64,000 nt of DNA from Polytrichum commune (lineage: Eukaryota; Streptophyta; Polytrichopsida; Polytrichales; Polytrichaceae), in NCBI GenBank assembly GCA_950295325.1, contig OX485809.1:3846001-3910000 (forward strand). Direction: 5' to 3'. The notes under the pieces were generated by a model that did not search any database, was not told where the DNA came from, and saw nothing but the letters and a program-made list of their open reading frames with translations. Shown piece by piece: positions 45,691 through 57,808 of the stretch; positions within the stretch are counted from its first letter, which is position 1; each line of letters starts with the position of its first letter. A program made the translations under genes and the position numbers.

Positions 45691-48281
45691 ACGCCATGCC
45701 AGGGCTGAAGACCCCGTAGTAGACTCATGAAGTTAAATCACTACGTGGATGTGAGTCATGGACAATTGTCATGTGTCACTTATGCCCATATATTAGTAAA
45801 GAACAATGCTAGGAAAATGAACTAGCAATTTATGTTTGGGGAAAATCGACGGCTAGTTCATTATCACCCGATGGATTTTCCCTCATGGCCGGTCCAAATT
45901 TCCAACCATCGGATGGCAATCCGATTGTAATTTCAATCCTCCGGCAATTAGACGATGGACCAGAAAATGTCCCGGAAATGTAGCCGATTCTTCTTGTGAC
46001 TCGTGAGTTACTGGATTTCAGCTGGAAGCATCCAGAGCGCTATTTGTCTGGGGCATCTGATGATGCATTTGAGGAAGTACCCTAAACCTTAAACTTTTTG
46101 AATTATGCAACCTTTCCATGACCAAATCCAATTGCTTCTATGAAGAATTGGGGGACCCTTGGCCTTCAAGCAGTGAAGGCATTGCTAGGTTCAATTCCTA
46201 CCAAGGATATTAACTCTTCAAATCTAAAGTTTTGAACATGCCTTTCTTTTCACTTATTCAAGATTTTGTACTAAGAAATGATTTCTAATAACTTTTCATA
46301 CATTTTTTAACAATTAGTGCCAATATGAATTCCATTTAATCGGATATTGGCCAATGAAAATATGAAAATATAGGCAATTGGCCGATTGATTTTACAAAAG
46401 ACCGGCTCTTGCTGATGTAAATTGGAAAAAAACCGACCCTTCGTAGCAACTACCGGCAATTAGCCACTAAGGCTTCAAAAACTTCCCGAACTCTGCTAGC
46501 AATGGTCAAGACTAAATTCTCATACATTGACAAACGGGTCTCCAGCAAGGAAATCCACCATAAACTCTCCAACCAATTCCGGATAGCCCAAGGTATATCA
46601 ATGCCCAGATAGTACAAACACTAAAACTTCACTATGTCCAATATAAGGAAAACCACCAAAAAATAATAATTTGGCTACTAACACACTTAAACCCAAACTA
46701 CATATTATGCCTAAACCATGCAATTGACACATGGTCACATCTTCTCTCTACATGCACACTCATTTATCAAAGGCCTTCTTATTGCCTGCCACAACAATAC
46801 AATCCATCAAATAGTCCACACACTACATTCCAACAAATGTACCTGATCCTTTACCTTGGCAAATGCAAGCGACCAAAACAACCGACAACAAGACATGAGA
46901 ATACCTCAATGATTAGTTAAATGTACGTGCAGCCCCACGCCCTACTCCTACTTGGCCTAGCTATAATGACTGGATATCCTCTATATATCAAGTGCTCTAA
47001 TTGAATGTCAAACTCCATTGGCTCCATCACCAACCTACGCTATCCAATTCATTGAATTTACATATTGCCACAATAGATTCCCTACCACAAACAATCAACA
47101 AAATACACAACAATCTTAGACAAAAACTCCGGCTCGAAGCTGGTTGGCGAGTCCACCCCTAGCCGCAATCAGTGCGGGAGTAAGAGGAGCCATACATGAA
47201 CACTCAATTGAAGTATGCAAGAACCTCAAAACACCCCCAATGAAACAAGCCCAAAAAACAAAACAAAAAAACAAAAAACTCATGAAGCAAATGCAACTGC
47301 AAATTTATCATAAATCTCACTTACCTAGTCCTCAACAAGCAAAAATCGGATAATAAAACAACACTAGTTGACCCCTTGTGAAAAGACCATCCTACCCACC
47401 GTTAAGAACAAACTTGGGAATACTCAACATTTGAAACCCACCTTTCGAAAGGACATAATTAACCATACATTGTTGCTTGGTGACACATGATCAACGAAAG
47501 GATGAACAGACTCCTAATCACATCGTCATCAATGAAACACCAATCTTCTTTGTATTGTATTGTATTGGTTTTTCACCAACGCATGACGTATTGTCTAAGA
47601 CTCATGTGTTGGTAGTGAACTGAGATTACAAGACTTTTGAATTTTGAAACTTTTATGAAGCAAGCGTTCTGATGCAAAAGTTATCGATCAATTCATTTAA
47701 CAACTCCAATGTATGAGAATGGTACATACATAGTGTTTTGGAGTATGAGAATGGTACATACATAGTGTTAGTTCTAGGCTATGTGTTGGGGTTTGGGTAG
47801 AATGCCTACCGTGTCGTCCTTGGCTAGATAAAGAGATAAGTAGCATCATTTGCTCAACTTACAAAACGCTCAAAGACAAAGTACTACTCAAGAAAAGGCT
47901 CTTGATGTCATCATGTTGCACGAAAGAATTTACACATCCTTTTCACCCCATGAATGATACATACCAACCATATAACTTCATGTCCATCTTACTATATTAA
48001 CTTAAAGAGAATTTAGGGAACACAAGGGACTCATCATGAGTCATCTTCATGACTAGAAGATGTGCTTCTCGACTCCAAAGAGGTTCTGCAAGAGCCAGGC
48101 CACCTCATGGGTCAAGCCTTAAAGACGAAAGATCACTGCATGGCACGGTCGCCCTGCAACCCCCTCAATATTCAATTGTAATTGCAGTGCCTCTCATCAG
48201 CTAGTAGCTGTGAGCTGCTGAGGATATTGTTTTTGTATAGCAAAAATCCTTTTGGCACGTGGGCCACATATGCATCACTAT
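45691..48281. other. Intergenic, no supported gene
   Basis: Only short frames. 47712-47772 is a direct duplication of a ~31-bp unit containing TATGAGAATGGTACATACAT. GCCGATTGATTTTAC and related GGC/GCC strings near 46330-46480 hint at an old repeat. Confidence 0.5.
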
Positions 48282-48808
48282 AGTAGAGGCCCCTATTCCC
48301 GATCGGGATTTACAAGATAGAGTTTCGCAATTTCGATAAGGCTGGGGTTGAATCTTCGATTGGCCGAGAACCAATAGTGTCATGACACATGTCCTGGTTT
48401 TTGAGTGCTAAAGTGAGGAGGAATGAGTGGTTGAATGAACGGTTATGGCAGACTTTAGACATGATTGGTAATATGTTTGGGTCAACCTAACATTATTTAC
48501 ATTCATAACAATTGTCTGTGGGATTGACAATGATCCACGGAATATTCCCGGTTATTCCCCACATTTAGATTGAATGTGCGAATATTCTGTGGAATATTGT
48601 CGGTCTCATAGAACATTGTTATGGATATGAATAATGTTATGAACTTTTGGCTTCAAAAATGCATAGTACATTTAATTAAGGAATAAAATTACCAAAAAAT
48701 TTGGAGTCTTCCTAATTTCTATCTCCCTACATGGGATAAATTGCACCTCCTTGTACTCCTCCAACTTTGGAGATAATTCTTAAGTGATCAGTTATTGGCG
48801 CCTCCACT
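48282..48808 (+). mobile_element. MITE family 1, copy C, with a nested insertion (527 bp)
   Basis: The ends are AGTAGAGGCCCCTATTCCCG and ATTGGCGCCTCCACT. It matches copies A, B and D but is about 155 bp longer, because of an inverted-repeat segment at 48488-48640. Confidence 0.8.
48488..48640. mobile_element. Second MITE-like element nested in MITE copy C (153 bp)
   Basis: The segment is an imperfect palindrome from end to end: AACATTATTTACATTCATAA on the left and TTATGGATATGAATAATGTT on the right. It has further matching inner parts (ACGGAATATTC and GAATATTCTGTGG, ATTGACAAT and AATATTGTC). Related MITE copies lack it, so it is an insertion. Confidence 0.7.
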
Positions 48809-48864
48809 CTAAGTAGTAAAGTATATGAGTGCTATGTGGCCACTCTTGTAGATTGGGCACCTAT

Positions 48865-49237
48865 AGTATAGGCGCCTATTCTTGATCATGACCCATCGGC
48901 AATCTATAGGGTATTGGAATTTCGAGCAGGTTGAAACTAAAATTCGACCAAGCTGGAACCAATGGTGCCATGACATATGTCCTTGTTTTGAGTGTCAAAG
49001 TGAAAAGGAATGAGTGGCTATAATGATATGTTATGGCCAACTCTAGACATTGGTTATGTATTCAAGCCAACTTTAAGCTTAAAAAATTTGCCATAATTTA
49101 AATTTAAAGAATAAAATTACCGAAAAAATTGCATTCCTTGTGATTTCTATCTTCCTACACGAGGAAATTTTGCACCACCTTATACTTATAGAAATCTGGT
49201 GCAAAATCTCTTAAGTGATCAGCTATAGGCACCTGTT
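48865..49237 (+). mobile_element. MITE family 1, copy D (373 bp)
   Basis: It starts AGTATAGGCGCCTATTCTTG and ends near ATAGGCACCTGTTAT. It lies only 56 bp after copy C in the same orientation. The body matches the other copies (CAATCTATAGGGTAT, TGACATATGTCCTTG, TATCTTCCTACA). Confidence 0.8.
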
Positions 49238-50760
49238 ATGAGCCCAAATTGTGTACTCACATGTGTTGTTAGGTTTAGAAGATAATAGAATTTGAATTTG
49301 AAGTTCTCGACAAATATTCAAAATATAAAAAGAGTGCTAGCTTTTAGTTTTGGATTGAAATTAGATTAAGCTTGAAGTGTAGGGGTTTGGGTTTGGTTAT
49401 GTCTCGGGATTGTTTGGTGAGGTCTCAGTTAGGATGTTGGAAGCTTGGTGTAAGTGCAAGGAGCTGGGTTTATTAGCCGAATTAGGCAAGTTAGTTGTTG
49501 GTATTGGGAGAGGGGCCCTGTACCCTAGGGAATTCCGGGCCCCTGGATCAGGGTCGGAGGCGGTTGGAAGGCAGAGTCTATCTCTCTCTCTCACTCTCTC
49601 TCGAAGCGGTAGGGCAGGTGGCCGAAGCCAGGCGGAGCGCTGGCCAATTTTCGGAAATTCAAAGGGCTGGGAGACTAACGACAGGGGAGAGGAGCTACTG
49701 CTGAGACGGCGGGGGTTCGGTTGGATTTGCAAAAGAGGTGCGTACAGTGAAGGGAATGAGTGCAGTGAGAAGCCCAACAAAACACAGGAGCTGGGAACCG
49801 AAGAGGTATCCGAGGTACGAGGTGCTAATGGCTACCAACTCAGCTAGCAAGCAAGGATCAACAACTTAGTTGTAAGAGGAAGAGGTTGCGACCAGGGTGG
49901 GGATCCAGCCAACACTCTTCATCATCAGTGAATGCGGAAGGAGGGAACGTTGTTAAGGAGGTTCGGAAAAGCTCAGGTAGAGAGAGTGAGTATTGCTCAC
50001 AGGAGTGAAGAGGGGCGACTGCCTGCTGTAGAATTGAGGTTAGCTACAAGGACGATCCAGCATTCAACCATGAAGCACTCAGCAGACAAGTGAATCAGTT
50101 GGCATTGGGGATCAAGGTCAGAGTGGGAGAGGGTTGAATGGTTGACTTCAGTAGAACGATGCTTGCTAGACAGAGTAAAAACTCTCTACCAGCTTGTGGG
50201 CAATTCAGCAAAATTCAAGGCAGTGTGTTGGTACTGCTATTCGCCGAAGAGGGGATTTCGTGGGCAATGCCAGCTAATCTGTAGCCAACCTTTGGGCATA
50301 ATGGAGTTCCGATTGTAAGCTTACGGTTCTGGCGCGGCAAGCAACCACAGTGTTGGACCACTGATCGATGCCATCCCCAAAGGCAGCGTCTCAGCTGCTG
50401 GAGCAACGACACGTCTCCTCTCGAAGATGACGGGACCTGACGGGCCAGGATGGGCTATGACGGGTACTAGTAAGAGGGAACATCGTGATTTCACTCCCGC
50501 ATGAGCAAGACTGAAGGCCGAAAAACTTATTTAGGGGAAGGACAGGAGTGTTTGGGAGCTGGGATTAATTGGTGATTGGATGGATCATTGGGTGATAAGC
50601 TGATGTTACCATTTTAATGCTAGTTGATGAGTATTAAGGGTGCAATAGTTAGGGAGGTTGGAGGCTTAGGGCTTAGGAAAGGTAGTAAGCTAGGTTAGGA
50701 GGATGATTGTTTACCTAAGTGAATGGTTGGAGTTACCTCAGGGGGGGGGGGGCAGTGTGT
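49238..50760. other. GC-richer segment of unknown nature
   Basis: Base composition rises here relative to the surroundings. 49410-49847 (plus, 145 codons) and 49397-49780 (minus) are open on opposite strands, with a CT-rich microsatellite at 49580-49604, so neither is convincing. The segment begins near TGTTATGAGCCCAAATTG and ends near a G12 run (50741-50752) followed by CA, which could be an LTR or a retroelement end. I found no second copy, primer-binding site or target duplication. Confidence 0.3.
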
Positions 50761-52410
50761 TAAAAAGTTAAGGATATAGATGCGAACAACCACTATTTTA
50801 TAGGGGGGTATTACTTTCAATTCTCTTCTTTTTTTCACATGCTATCATTATGTAAATTTCTACTTTGGGTTAATAGAAAAATGGCTTGCATTACTTATAA
50901 TTCCAAATTACCTATTATTCCATACCCTATAGTACTTTAAAGATGTCTGGTGCCATTTTTGATGCCCTATATTACTCTTAAGTCCATTTATAATTTTTAG
51001 CCCCCATGTTTTTAAAATACCCTATCATTTGTTCGCACGTATATTGCTACTCCAACCAATGACTACCCCCCCCGAGGGAGTTACAAGCTAAGTGTAGATC
51101 CTGTACTTGGCTTAGTTGGATGTGTGTGTGGAATGGACACAAGGTGTGGAGTATCTCTAAATATTGATTACCTTGTGATCCATAATAAAGAGTAGAGTTT
51201 TCTTTAAATTGAGTAATGATTCTTGACACTGATTCATCATTGGAAAAGCAAGGAAAAGTCATGTGAGCTCTAGATCCCCACCTGGACTAGGACGCAAGCA
51301 AGGGTGGAGGTTTAGGGCTGACACCTGTACTGTACATTTGAGTGGTGTATGGTAGCTCATATTTTTTCTATCTTAGAAATGGAGGCTAAGATGGTTATTG
51401 GAAAATTGTGTAGTAGGGCAAGCGAGCAAATAAGGGGTTTAGAATTGCACACTTCACTGATACATCATCAACTATTAGATGTAACCATCTCAATATTCAA
51501 GGTTTAAATGTCGCAAAATTGAGGGCCAAGTTATGGGATTGGGCAAAACCCTACTACATCCATCCATCTAGGTAATAAAACTTTGACAATGGGCAATAAA
51601 TGCGTAAGTGCATGGTAGTAACAAGTAAATGTTGGGTGAGCTCAAGTTGGTGCCCTCCTTACCCTCCCCCAAAAAGAAAAAAACATTCTTTTCATGGCAA
51701 CCAAATTCTGGTTGGTGTATGGTAAGGCTTGTAGTTTAGAACGGACACTAGAAGACATGTGTTTACAATGAGATTGGACTATGTGTGTAAACTATGGACA
51801 TTTTTTAAGGTAACCAACAAGTTAACACAAGTAGGAGGACCTAATATGATGAGGCAATTCCTAGTCTGATCCACCCAAAATTGTTTCTTGATATGGAAGT
51901 ATCCACAACAAGGCCATTTAGGACTAGGTGTCTATATTGTGGACAATTCCATCTCCGCATACAAATTTGGCATTGGATCAACAAATTGAGTAAATTATCA
52001 TCCTACCCATGTCAATCCCTAAAGGTCTAATCAAAATTGACCTAAATTTTCTTGAAATATCCACTCATATTCAAAAGCTCACTAAAGCAAACCAACGCCT
52101 CGTATGGTAAATACGACCATATGGATGAGAACTTTGTAAAGTTAGGATTGTTTGAATTGTTCACACAATTTTTTGTCCATCCTTGCATCTACAATCAAAC
52201 GATTATAACGTAAATATGCGTGTTGGTATTGTCAGGTAGAGGTGATTGCCTTGACAAAAACGTCTGCCTCGGCCTTTTAGGAGTTAAATGAGAAAAAAAT
52301 GTTGGCTTAAGGTTAGCGACAAATTTGTGATTGGAGTTTGTGTGCTCTTGAGGATCTCCAATCAAATTGCATATTTCATGATTCATGTAATGGTCGTGTA
52401 GGGTTATTCA
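50761..52410. other. Intergenic, no supported gene
   Basis: 51710-51930 has a piece of dispersed repeat family 4. There are no recognisable genes. Confidence 0.5.
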
Positions 52411-52418
52411 AGCTTCAT

Positions 52419-53224
52419 CAGGGTTGTCTATTGTGTCGTGACGGAGGCTAATCTCAGCATAATGTTGTGCCATCATGACACGTATCCGTCACGACATTAT
52501 GCCGGATGTTGTCTTTATCCTAACGGACTTGAATTTTTACCGAATTCTGTGTGTAATTACATTACCTCATTTCGGACACGTAGGATGTAAGATGTCCACG
52601 TGTGATGACATGTTAGCAAAGTAGAGGTAAAGTGGGGAAAAAATTACTAGCCCCTGTCCGCCCCCATTCCCACCCCCCCCCCCCCCGTCCGCACCCCTCC
52701 CCCACCGTCCGCCCCCATTCCCACCCCCCCACCGTCCGCCCCCCTCCCTCCCCGTCCGTCACTTTTTCTTTTTTCTTTTTCTTTTCTTTCCTTCCCGTCC
52801 TCCCCCACCGTCCGCCCCCCCCCCCCCCCCCTCCCTCCCCGCCCGTCCCTTTTTTGTTCCCCCCTCCCCCACTGTCCGCACCCGCTCCCCCCCCCCCCCC
52901 CCCCCGTCTGCCCCCATCCGCCCCACATTCGTCCCCCGTCCGCCCCACACACTCCTTAGTCATATTTTACTACTTTGATTTTAACATAATGATAACAGAA
53001 TGGCAAAATGGTTTACTTGCCGCTAGGCATATCCACGTCCACGTCGGCCTTTTCTGCCACATAGGACGCCACCTTGGCAAGAAGGTAAGTATTTTACCCA
53101 CCCTACTAGCTGCCCCCTAGGTTGACCCTACGTGGACCCTATTGTGTCGTGACGGAGGGGTCCGTCACGACACGACACGTCATCACGGCACGACACCGTC
53201 ATGACGTCGGGATAGACAACCCTG
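52419..53224. mobile_element. Non-autonomous hAT-type element (806 bp) with 8-bp target duplication
   Basis: The terminal inverted repeats CAGGGTTGTCTAT (52419-52431) and ATAGACAACCCTG (53212-53224) are exact over 13 bp. The same octamer AGCTTCAT flanks both ends (52411-52418 and 53225-53232). CAGGG ends and an 8-bp target duplication are hAT hallmarks. Subterminal regions are full of CGTGACGG/CCGTCACG units, like the transposase-binding repeats of hAT elements. No transposase is encoded; the long frames inside are by-products of the C-rich tract. Confidence 0.9.
52656..52945. repeat. C-rich tract (G-rich on the minus strand) inside the hAT element
   Basis: About 290 bp of near-pure pyrimidine, built from CCGTCCGCCCCC-like units with C runs up to 19-20 and a CTTTTT-rich middle part (52763-52790). 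Many runs of three or more G on the minus strand could form G-quadruplexes. Frames of 60-160 codons here are low-complexity artefacts. Confidence 0.9.
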
Positions 53225-53232
53225 AGCTTCAT

Positions 53233-54750
53233 ATGTGCTTATTTTGACATTTTTGTATGCCTACTTGGGTGTTAGATAGACAGGGTGTTAAACAATACTA
53301 TCACCACATTCATCAAAATTTGTATGTCTTGTGTTTGGAACTTTTCCTGTGAGGCACATGTTGGATACATGTTCCCAAAAAGTTACAAGAAAAATAAAAA
53401 TCTCTTCTTCTTTGATTTGAAGTTGTTCCAAAATAGTTCAAGCTCCCTCTTTAATTATTGGAATCAAGTTCCATAAATGAAAGTGGATGTTTGCTCTAAA
53501 GTTTTAAACAAATATATGCCTAGAATGGCTTAATTACTTATAATATACAGTGCAACATCAAAATAAATAAATAAATAACCAATATCGGGCAATCCAACGT
53601 GAATTTGAGTCCGTTGGCTGTACCCTGCTCAAGTATCCTCTTGGTGCAAGGTGGGGCTTCCTGCCTACCTTGCGGTGGGTGGGCTCTTGGCTTCCTACCT
53701 ACCTAAGGTAGAGGATGCTTAAACCAACACTTTAAGCTATTGCACATACATGTGGCTACATGGTCAATATAAAAAATATATATTCATATTAGCCTTTGTT
53801 CTATATATAGGTATAAAGACAAAAAAAAATTAGACTCAATTGGATATTTGATGAATATTCAAAGTCAAAACCACTAGCTTCCTTGAACCAATATATAGAC
53901 CTTGTGTATGACGACCTTGGATATGAAGAGGACCCCCACCTTCATTGCCTAGAACCAACAAAACATAGTTGGGTACTAGACCCAAGCTAGATCAAAGACC
54001 AACTACTAATGGTGCGCAAAGCCACATGGCCACCTCCATGATCCCACCTAGTTCGCTTGCAAAACCATCACCTTGCATCTCGGGTACCAACCCCCTTTGT
54101 GCTTTGTGGGCCTACCTCCGTGACTTTGTGAATAGAATGGCTAGAATAGGCATTCAATTTGACAAGCCACCATAAACCCACCTTGAACCAACCCGAGATA
54201 TAGTGAAGCCCCTTACCTACCCTACATGGAGGTAGTGGAGCTTGCTATGAGGTGGTGCCACTAATGGCACCTAAAAGTGTCACTCCGTGGGCCCATACAC
54301 TCCTACACCATGTGGAACGCTTCAAGATAGTAGAGTGTCGGTGATTGGGAGGCGTTTCTAGGTGTTGGTTTTGGGTGGGGTGTTGGTTTTAGCACCCTCT
54401 ACCTTAGCTAGTTTTCTCCATCAAGCAGAGAGAAGATTTCGTAACGGGAATCAAACCGCCAACCACTCCATTTAGAAATGGATATTGTTCCACTTTCACC
54501 CAGTAGTTTAAGGTCATCTCAGACCACAATTCAATATCATAATCAAGCCAAACTCATATGTGCCAAAGTCCAATTTGAACCCCAAACTATGTAGTTAGTC
54601 ACATAAGGAGAGAAGATATTATTGTATTTGAACATTATACCTCTCGTCCCGGGGTACGCAACTGCCATATTATACGCAAGGGGCATCGTACTTAAAACGG
54701 TTTAGAGGACGGCTTTTGTAAAAATTATATCAAATTATATCAAATTAAAA
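53233..54750. other. Intergenic, no supported gene
   Basis: A frame at 53969-54175 and others are short and unrecognised. Near 53640-53710 GGGGCTTCCTGCCTACCTTG and a related string form a local repeat. Confidence 0.5.
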
Positions 54751-54755
54751 TGATC

Positions 54756-54893
54756 AAAAAGTTGGGTGAAGACCAAATTAAATAAAATGAGATGAAAAAA
54801 AAGTTGGGTAAAGACCAAATTAAATAGAATGAGATGAAAATAAAGTTGGGTGAAGACCAAATTAAATAAATGAGATGAAAATAAAGTTGGGTT
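54756..54893. repeat. ~54-bp tandem repeat, about three copies
   Basis: Repeats of AAAGTTGGGTGAAGACCAAA followed by TTAAATAAAATGAGATGAAA, with small changes. The frame on the minus strand (SFYLIWSSPNFIF-like) merely reflects the repeat. Confidence 0.85.
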
Positions 54894-55830
54894 GCATATT
54901 TATTAAAAAAAACTCCAACGTATATCAACAATTGAAACACCTAGTTTTTAAACCTTGTAGAGCGTCTAAGAGGGGTATTCAATGTAGATGTCGGATTAGT
55001 ATTCACAAATGATAGAGGGTCCTTTCGAGGTCTCCCTCTTTTGGAAGGAGTTGTAGCAATTACAGGTGTAACATATTCCTTCTCCCTATCTCTACCTCCA
55101 CTACATGAGCCTCTACGCTTCATCTCACAATCCATGTGTTTGTTTAAGCCAAGGATGACCCTCCCAAATGAGCACAAGCACACTCCAAAGCGACGACAGA
55201 AAGGCTCCAAAGCAAAGCCGCACACTTGAAAGCAAAGACACAAAGGCTCCAAAACCGAACACAAAAGCTTCAAAGCGAATACATAGAAGCCTCAAACCCT
55301 AAGCCCTAACCCTAAACCGGGAACCCATGATATTTTGAAATACCACATGATACCCTTGAGTAGTCGGGGCACCATATGATGTATATGGTCTTAAAAATAC
55401 ATACCTCAACTGTATCCTAACACAAATCATTAGTTTTCTATCCCAACAGTTAGACCAGTAAGTTGCCTATACATAATTTTAAAAAATCCACACGAATATT
55501 TGCCTCCAATTAGAATTATAAGCCACGAATAGTTGCCTCCCATTAAAATTATAAGTCATTCACAATGTTAAAATTTTATTAAAAGTCCAAAAAGTTGGGT
55601 AGTTTGACCTATGGTACATGTATTAAAAAAATCATATAATTAGGTTTTTAATGCAATTATATGCTTCAAAATATATTCATTTCCTATATATAATTACATT
55701 TTTGGATTCCTTGTTAGAAGGGCTACAAGGGTTTCCTACATTAAAACAAATTGTATCACTCAATATTGGACTAAAACGCATTATAAGGGATTATAATCAG
55801 GGACATATAATACAGGAGTTGCGTACCCGG
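54894..55830. other. Intergenic, no supported gene
   Basis: 54941-55273 (minus, 110 codons) contains KRGRPRKDPLSF, which looks like an AT-hook (GRP core), and LRRSTRFKN. The rest is Leu/Cys-rich and unconvincing. A small decayed DNA-binding gene is possible but unproven. Confidence 0.3.
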
Positions 55831-56018
55831 GCCTCTCGTTCATCCGTCCAACATAAAAACTTGACCCTCTACAAGTTTGTTGCCGATTCACCGAGTCAAT
55901 TGATCTTGAGTGTGCTAAATTGGGACCTCTAAAGTTGATTCTGGCGTCAAATCAACTAAGCAAAGTAACCTACAGGCTGCATACCATTTCAGGGCTTCTA
56001 TGTGGGATGAGTGAGAGG
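55831..56018. mobile_element. MITE family 3, complete copy
   Basis: Ends GCCTCTCGTTCATCCGTCCA and TGTGGGATGAGTGAGAGG are imperfect inverted repeats. The body (AACTTGACCCTCTACAAGTT, GGCTGCATACCATTTCAGGG) matches 20909-21091 and the split copy at 34187/37206. Confidence 0.7.
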
Positions 56019-56127
56019 TAAGCTCACAATACGATTAATTCCCTGTGTCCAGCACATAAGACAAATAATCATGTGTGTTCCCTTATATACCTTATGTAAG
56101 TTAAGAGATGGGTGCTGCAGCAATGAA

Positions 56128-56579
56128 TGGGGGGAGAACTGATAGCTAGTTACAAATGATCCGGTTGAGTTTGAGAAATAACCTGTCAAGGTTCAAGACC
56201 AGTGCCCGGGAGTCGGTCAAGATCCTAGTGATTCTAAATCCAGCTGGTTACATGTCGACACCTTCAGGTTTTGCGTTCATCATTTGAGGTACATTCTACT
56301 GATTCCTCTAAAACGATCGGTAACTTTCCTGAAGTCTCCAACTTCAACCGGTTATTTCTCAAACCCAACCGCTTCATCTGTAACTAACCGCCGGGGTTCT
56401 CCCCGGACACAGTTCAAGACTACAGGAGACTTTTACCCCTCATTCTAGAGGAATATGTGGAATATGCTCCAAACCAATAAAGGAAAAACACCCGAAAGAT
56501 CACAACGTGTAACTGGTTGGACTTGGAAGAAGTACTAGGATTCTGACCGACTATGATCAAAAATCTCCCCGGACACTGC
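56128..56579. mobile_element. Fold-back structure of MITE family 5
   Basis: 56202-56410 has ends GTGCCCGGGAG and CTCCCCGGACAC. It is flanked by an inverted copy of its own right part (56128-56195) and an inverted copy of its left part (56410-56579, ending CTCCCCGGACAC). Pieces of the same family occur near 14210-14440, 21190-21300, 21430-21540, 22130-22300 and 58230-58350, recognised by CCAAGTCCAACCGGTTAC-like strings. Confidence 0.65.
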
Positions 56580-57072
56580 TGTTGCTGCAGGTCCACCGTT
56601 TCTGCACCACGAGTCAGAGAGTGACCAGCATCTTCGATTCCCTCGATCCATTCCCATCACCACAACTCAACGGACAACCGCGGAATAATGGTTATGAACC
56701 GCTGCTGCTGCTGCCTCTGCTGCTGCAGTGATATCATTCGATTATTTGCTTCTCACATGAGACAGCAAATACATCCTGGACGACACCGATCAGGACAGTC
56801 CTTGTCCACCTTGCAGTGTAGGAGGAGGAATATACAACGTGTCGCACACACACAGCTTCACGCTGGCTTTTGGAGCAGGGTTCTCCACACCTCCCAGTTC
56901 AGAGACTCACTGATTGTCCTCCTGAGGCCAGGCGAAGGACCCCAGTTAAGTGGGCCACAGTTTGAGGTTGCTCACTCACCACCACCACCACCGCGTCTAA
57001 GTTAACTTAGCAAGCAGGCAGGGGCTGTGTACGGGGCGGCGGTCTATGTACCAAATGGCTCTGACCTTCACT
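56580..57072. other. Short coding-like segment, unrecognised
   Basis: 56688-57005 is open for 105 codons. An overlapping frame at about 56764-56911 reads DSKYILDDTDQDSPCPPCSV and continues GGGIYNVSHTHSFTLAF, which looks more protein-like but is bounded by stops. I recognise neither; an exon of a broken gene is possible. Confidence 0.25.
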
Positions 57073-57808
57073 ACTGACTGAAGATTTCTTTTTCTTTTGC
57101 TTATTATACTGATAGGCTAGGGAGTTTATCTGAGGCATACACGTGTCCCAATGAACGGGGAGAACCGACCGCTAGTTGCAGATGAACTCGTTGAGTTTGA
57201 GAAATGACCGGTCGGCGTTCATCAAGACTTCAGGAAAAAATTGAGGTGGAAGAGGCCACTGACTGAAGATTTCTTTTTCTTTTGCTTATTATACTGATAT
57301 GCTAGGAGTTTATCTTGGGCATACACGTGTCCCGATGACCAGGAGAACCGACCGCTAGTTGCAGATGAACTCGGTGAGTTTGAGAAATGACCGGTGGGCG
57401 TTCATCAAGACTTCAGGAAGAAATTGAGGTCGAGGAGGCCACTGCCTGAAGATTTCTTTTTCTTTTGCTTATTATACCGATATGCTAGGAGTTTACCTTG
57501 GGCATACACGTGTCTTGATGAACGGGGACAACCGACTGCTAGTTGCAGATGAACTCGGTGAGTTTGAGAAATGACCGGTGGGCGTTCATCAAGACTTCAG
57601 GAAAAAATTGAGGTTGAAGAGGCTACTGACTGAAGATTTCTTTTTCTTTTGCTTATTATACTGATATGCTAGGAGTTTACCTTGGGCATACACGTGTCCC
57701 AATGAACGGGGAGAACTGACTGCTAGGTGCAGATGAACTCGGTGTGTTTGAGAAATGACTGGTGGGCGTTCATCAAGACTTCAGGAAAAAATTGAGGTCG
57801 AAGAGGCA
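57073..57808. repeat. 184-bp tandem repeat, four copies
   Basis: Units start with CTGACTGAAGATTTCTTTTT near 57074, 57258, 57441 and 57625. Each contains GGGCATACACGTGTCCC-like sequence and CAGATGAACTCGGTGAGTTT, the latter being a piece of MITE family 5. The copies differ by scattered single bases. Confidence 0.9.

Noticed and set aside
49397-49847. Protein-coding gene on either strand
   Set aside because: Both strands are open over the same span because of a CT-rich microsatellite and GC-rich composition; no domain is recognised.
52613-53120. Frames of 60-160 codons, Pro-rich on plus and Gly-rich on minus
   Set aside because: They are translations of a C-rich low-complexity tract inside a non-autonomous hAT element.
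56688-57005. 105-codon Cys/His/Pro-rich frame
   Set aside because: It begins in a CTG/TGC repeat and ends in a CAC repeat; another frame across the same DNA looks more protein-like but is short.
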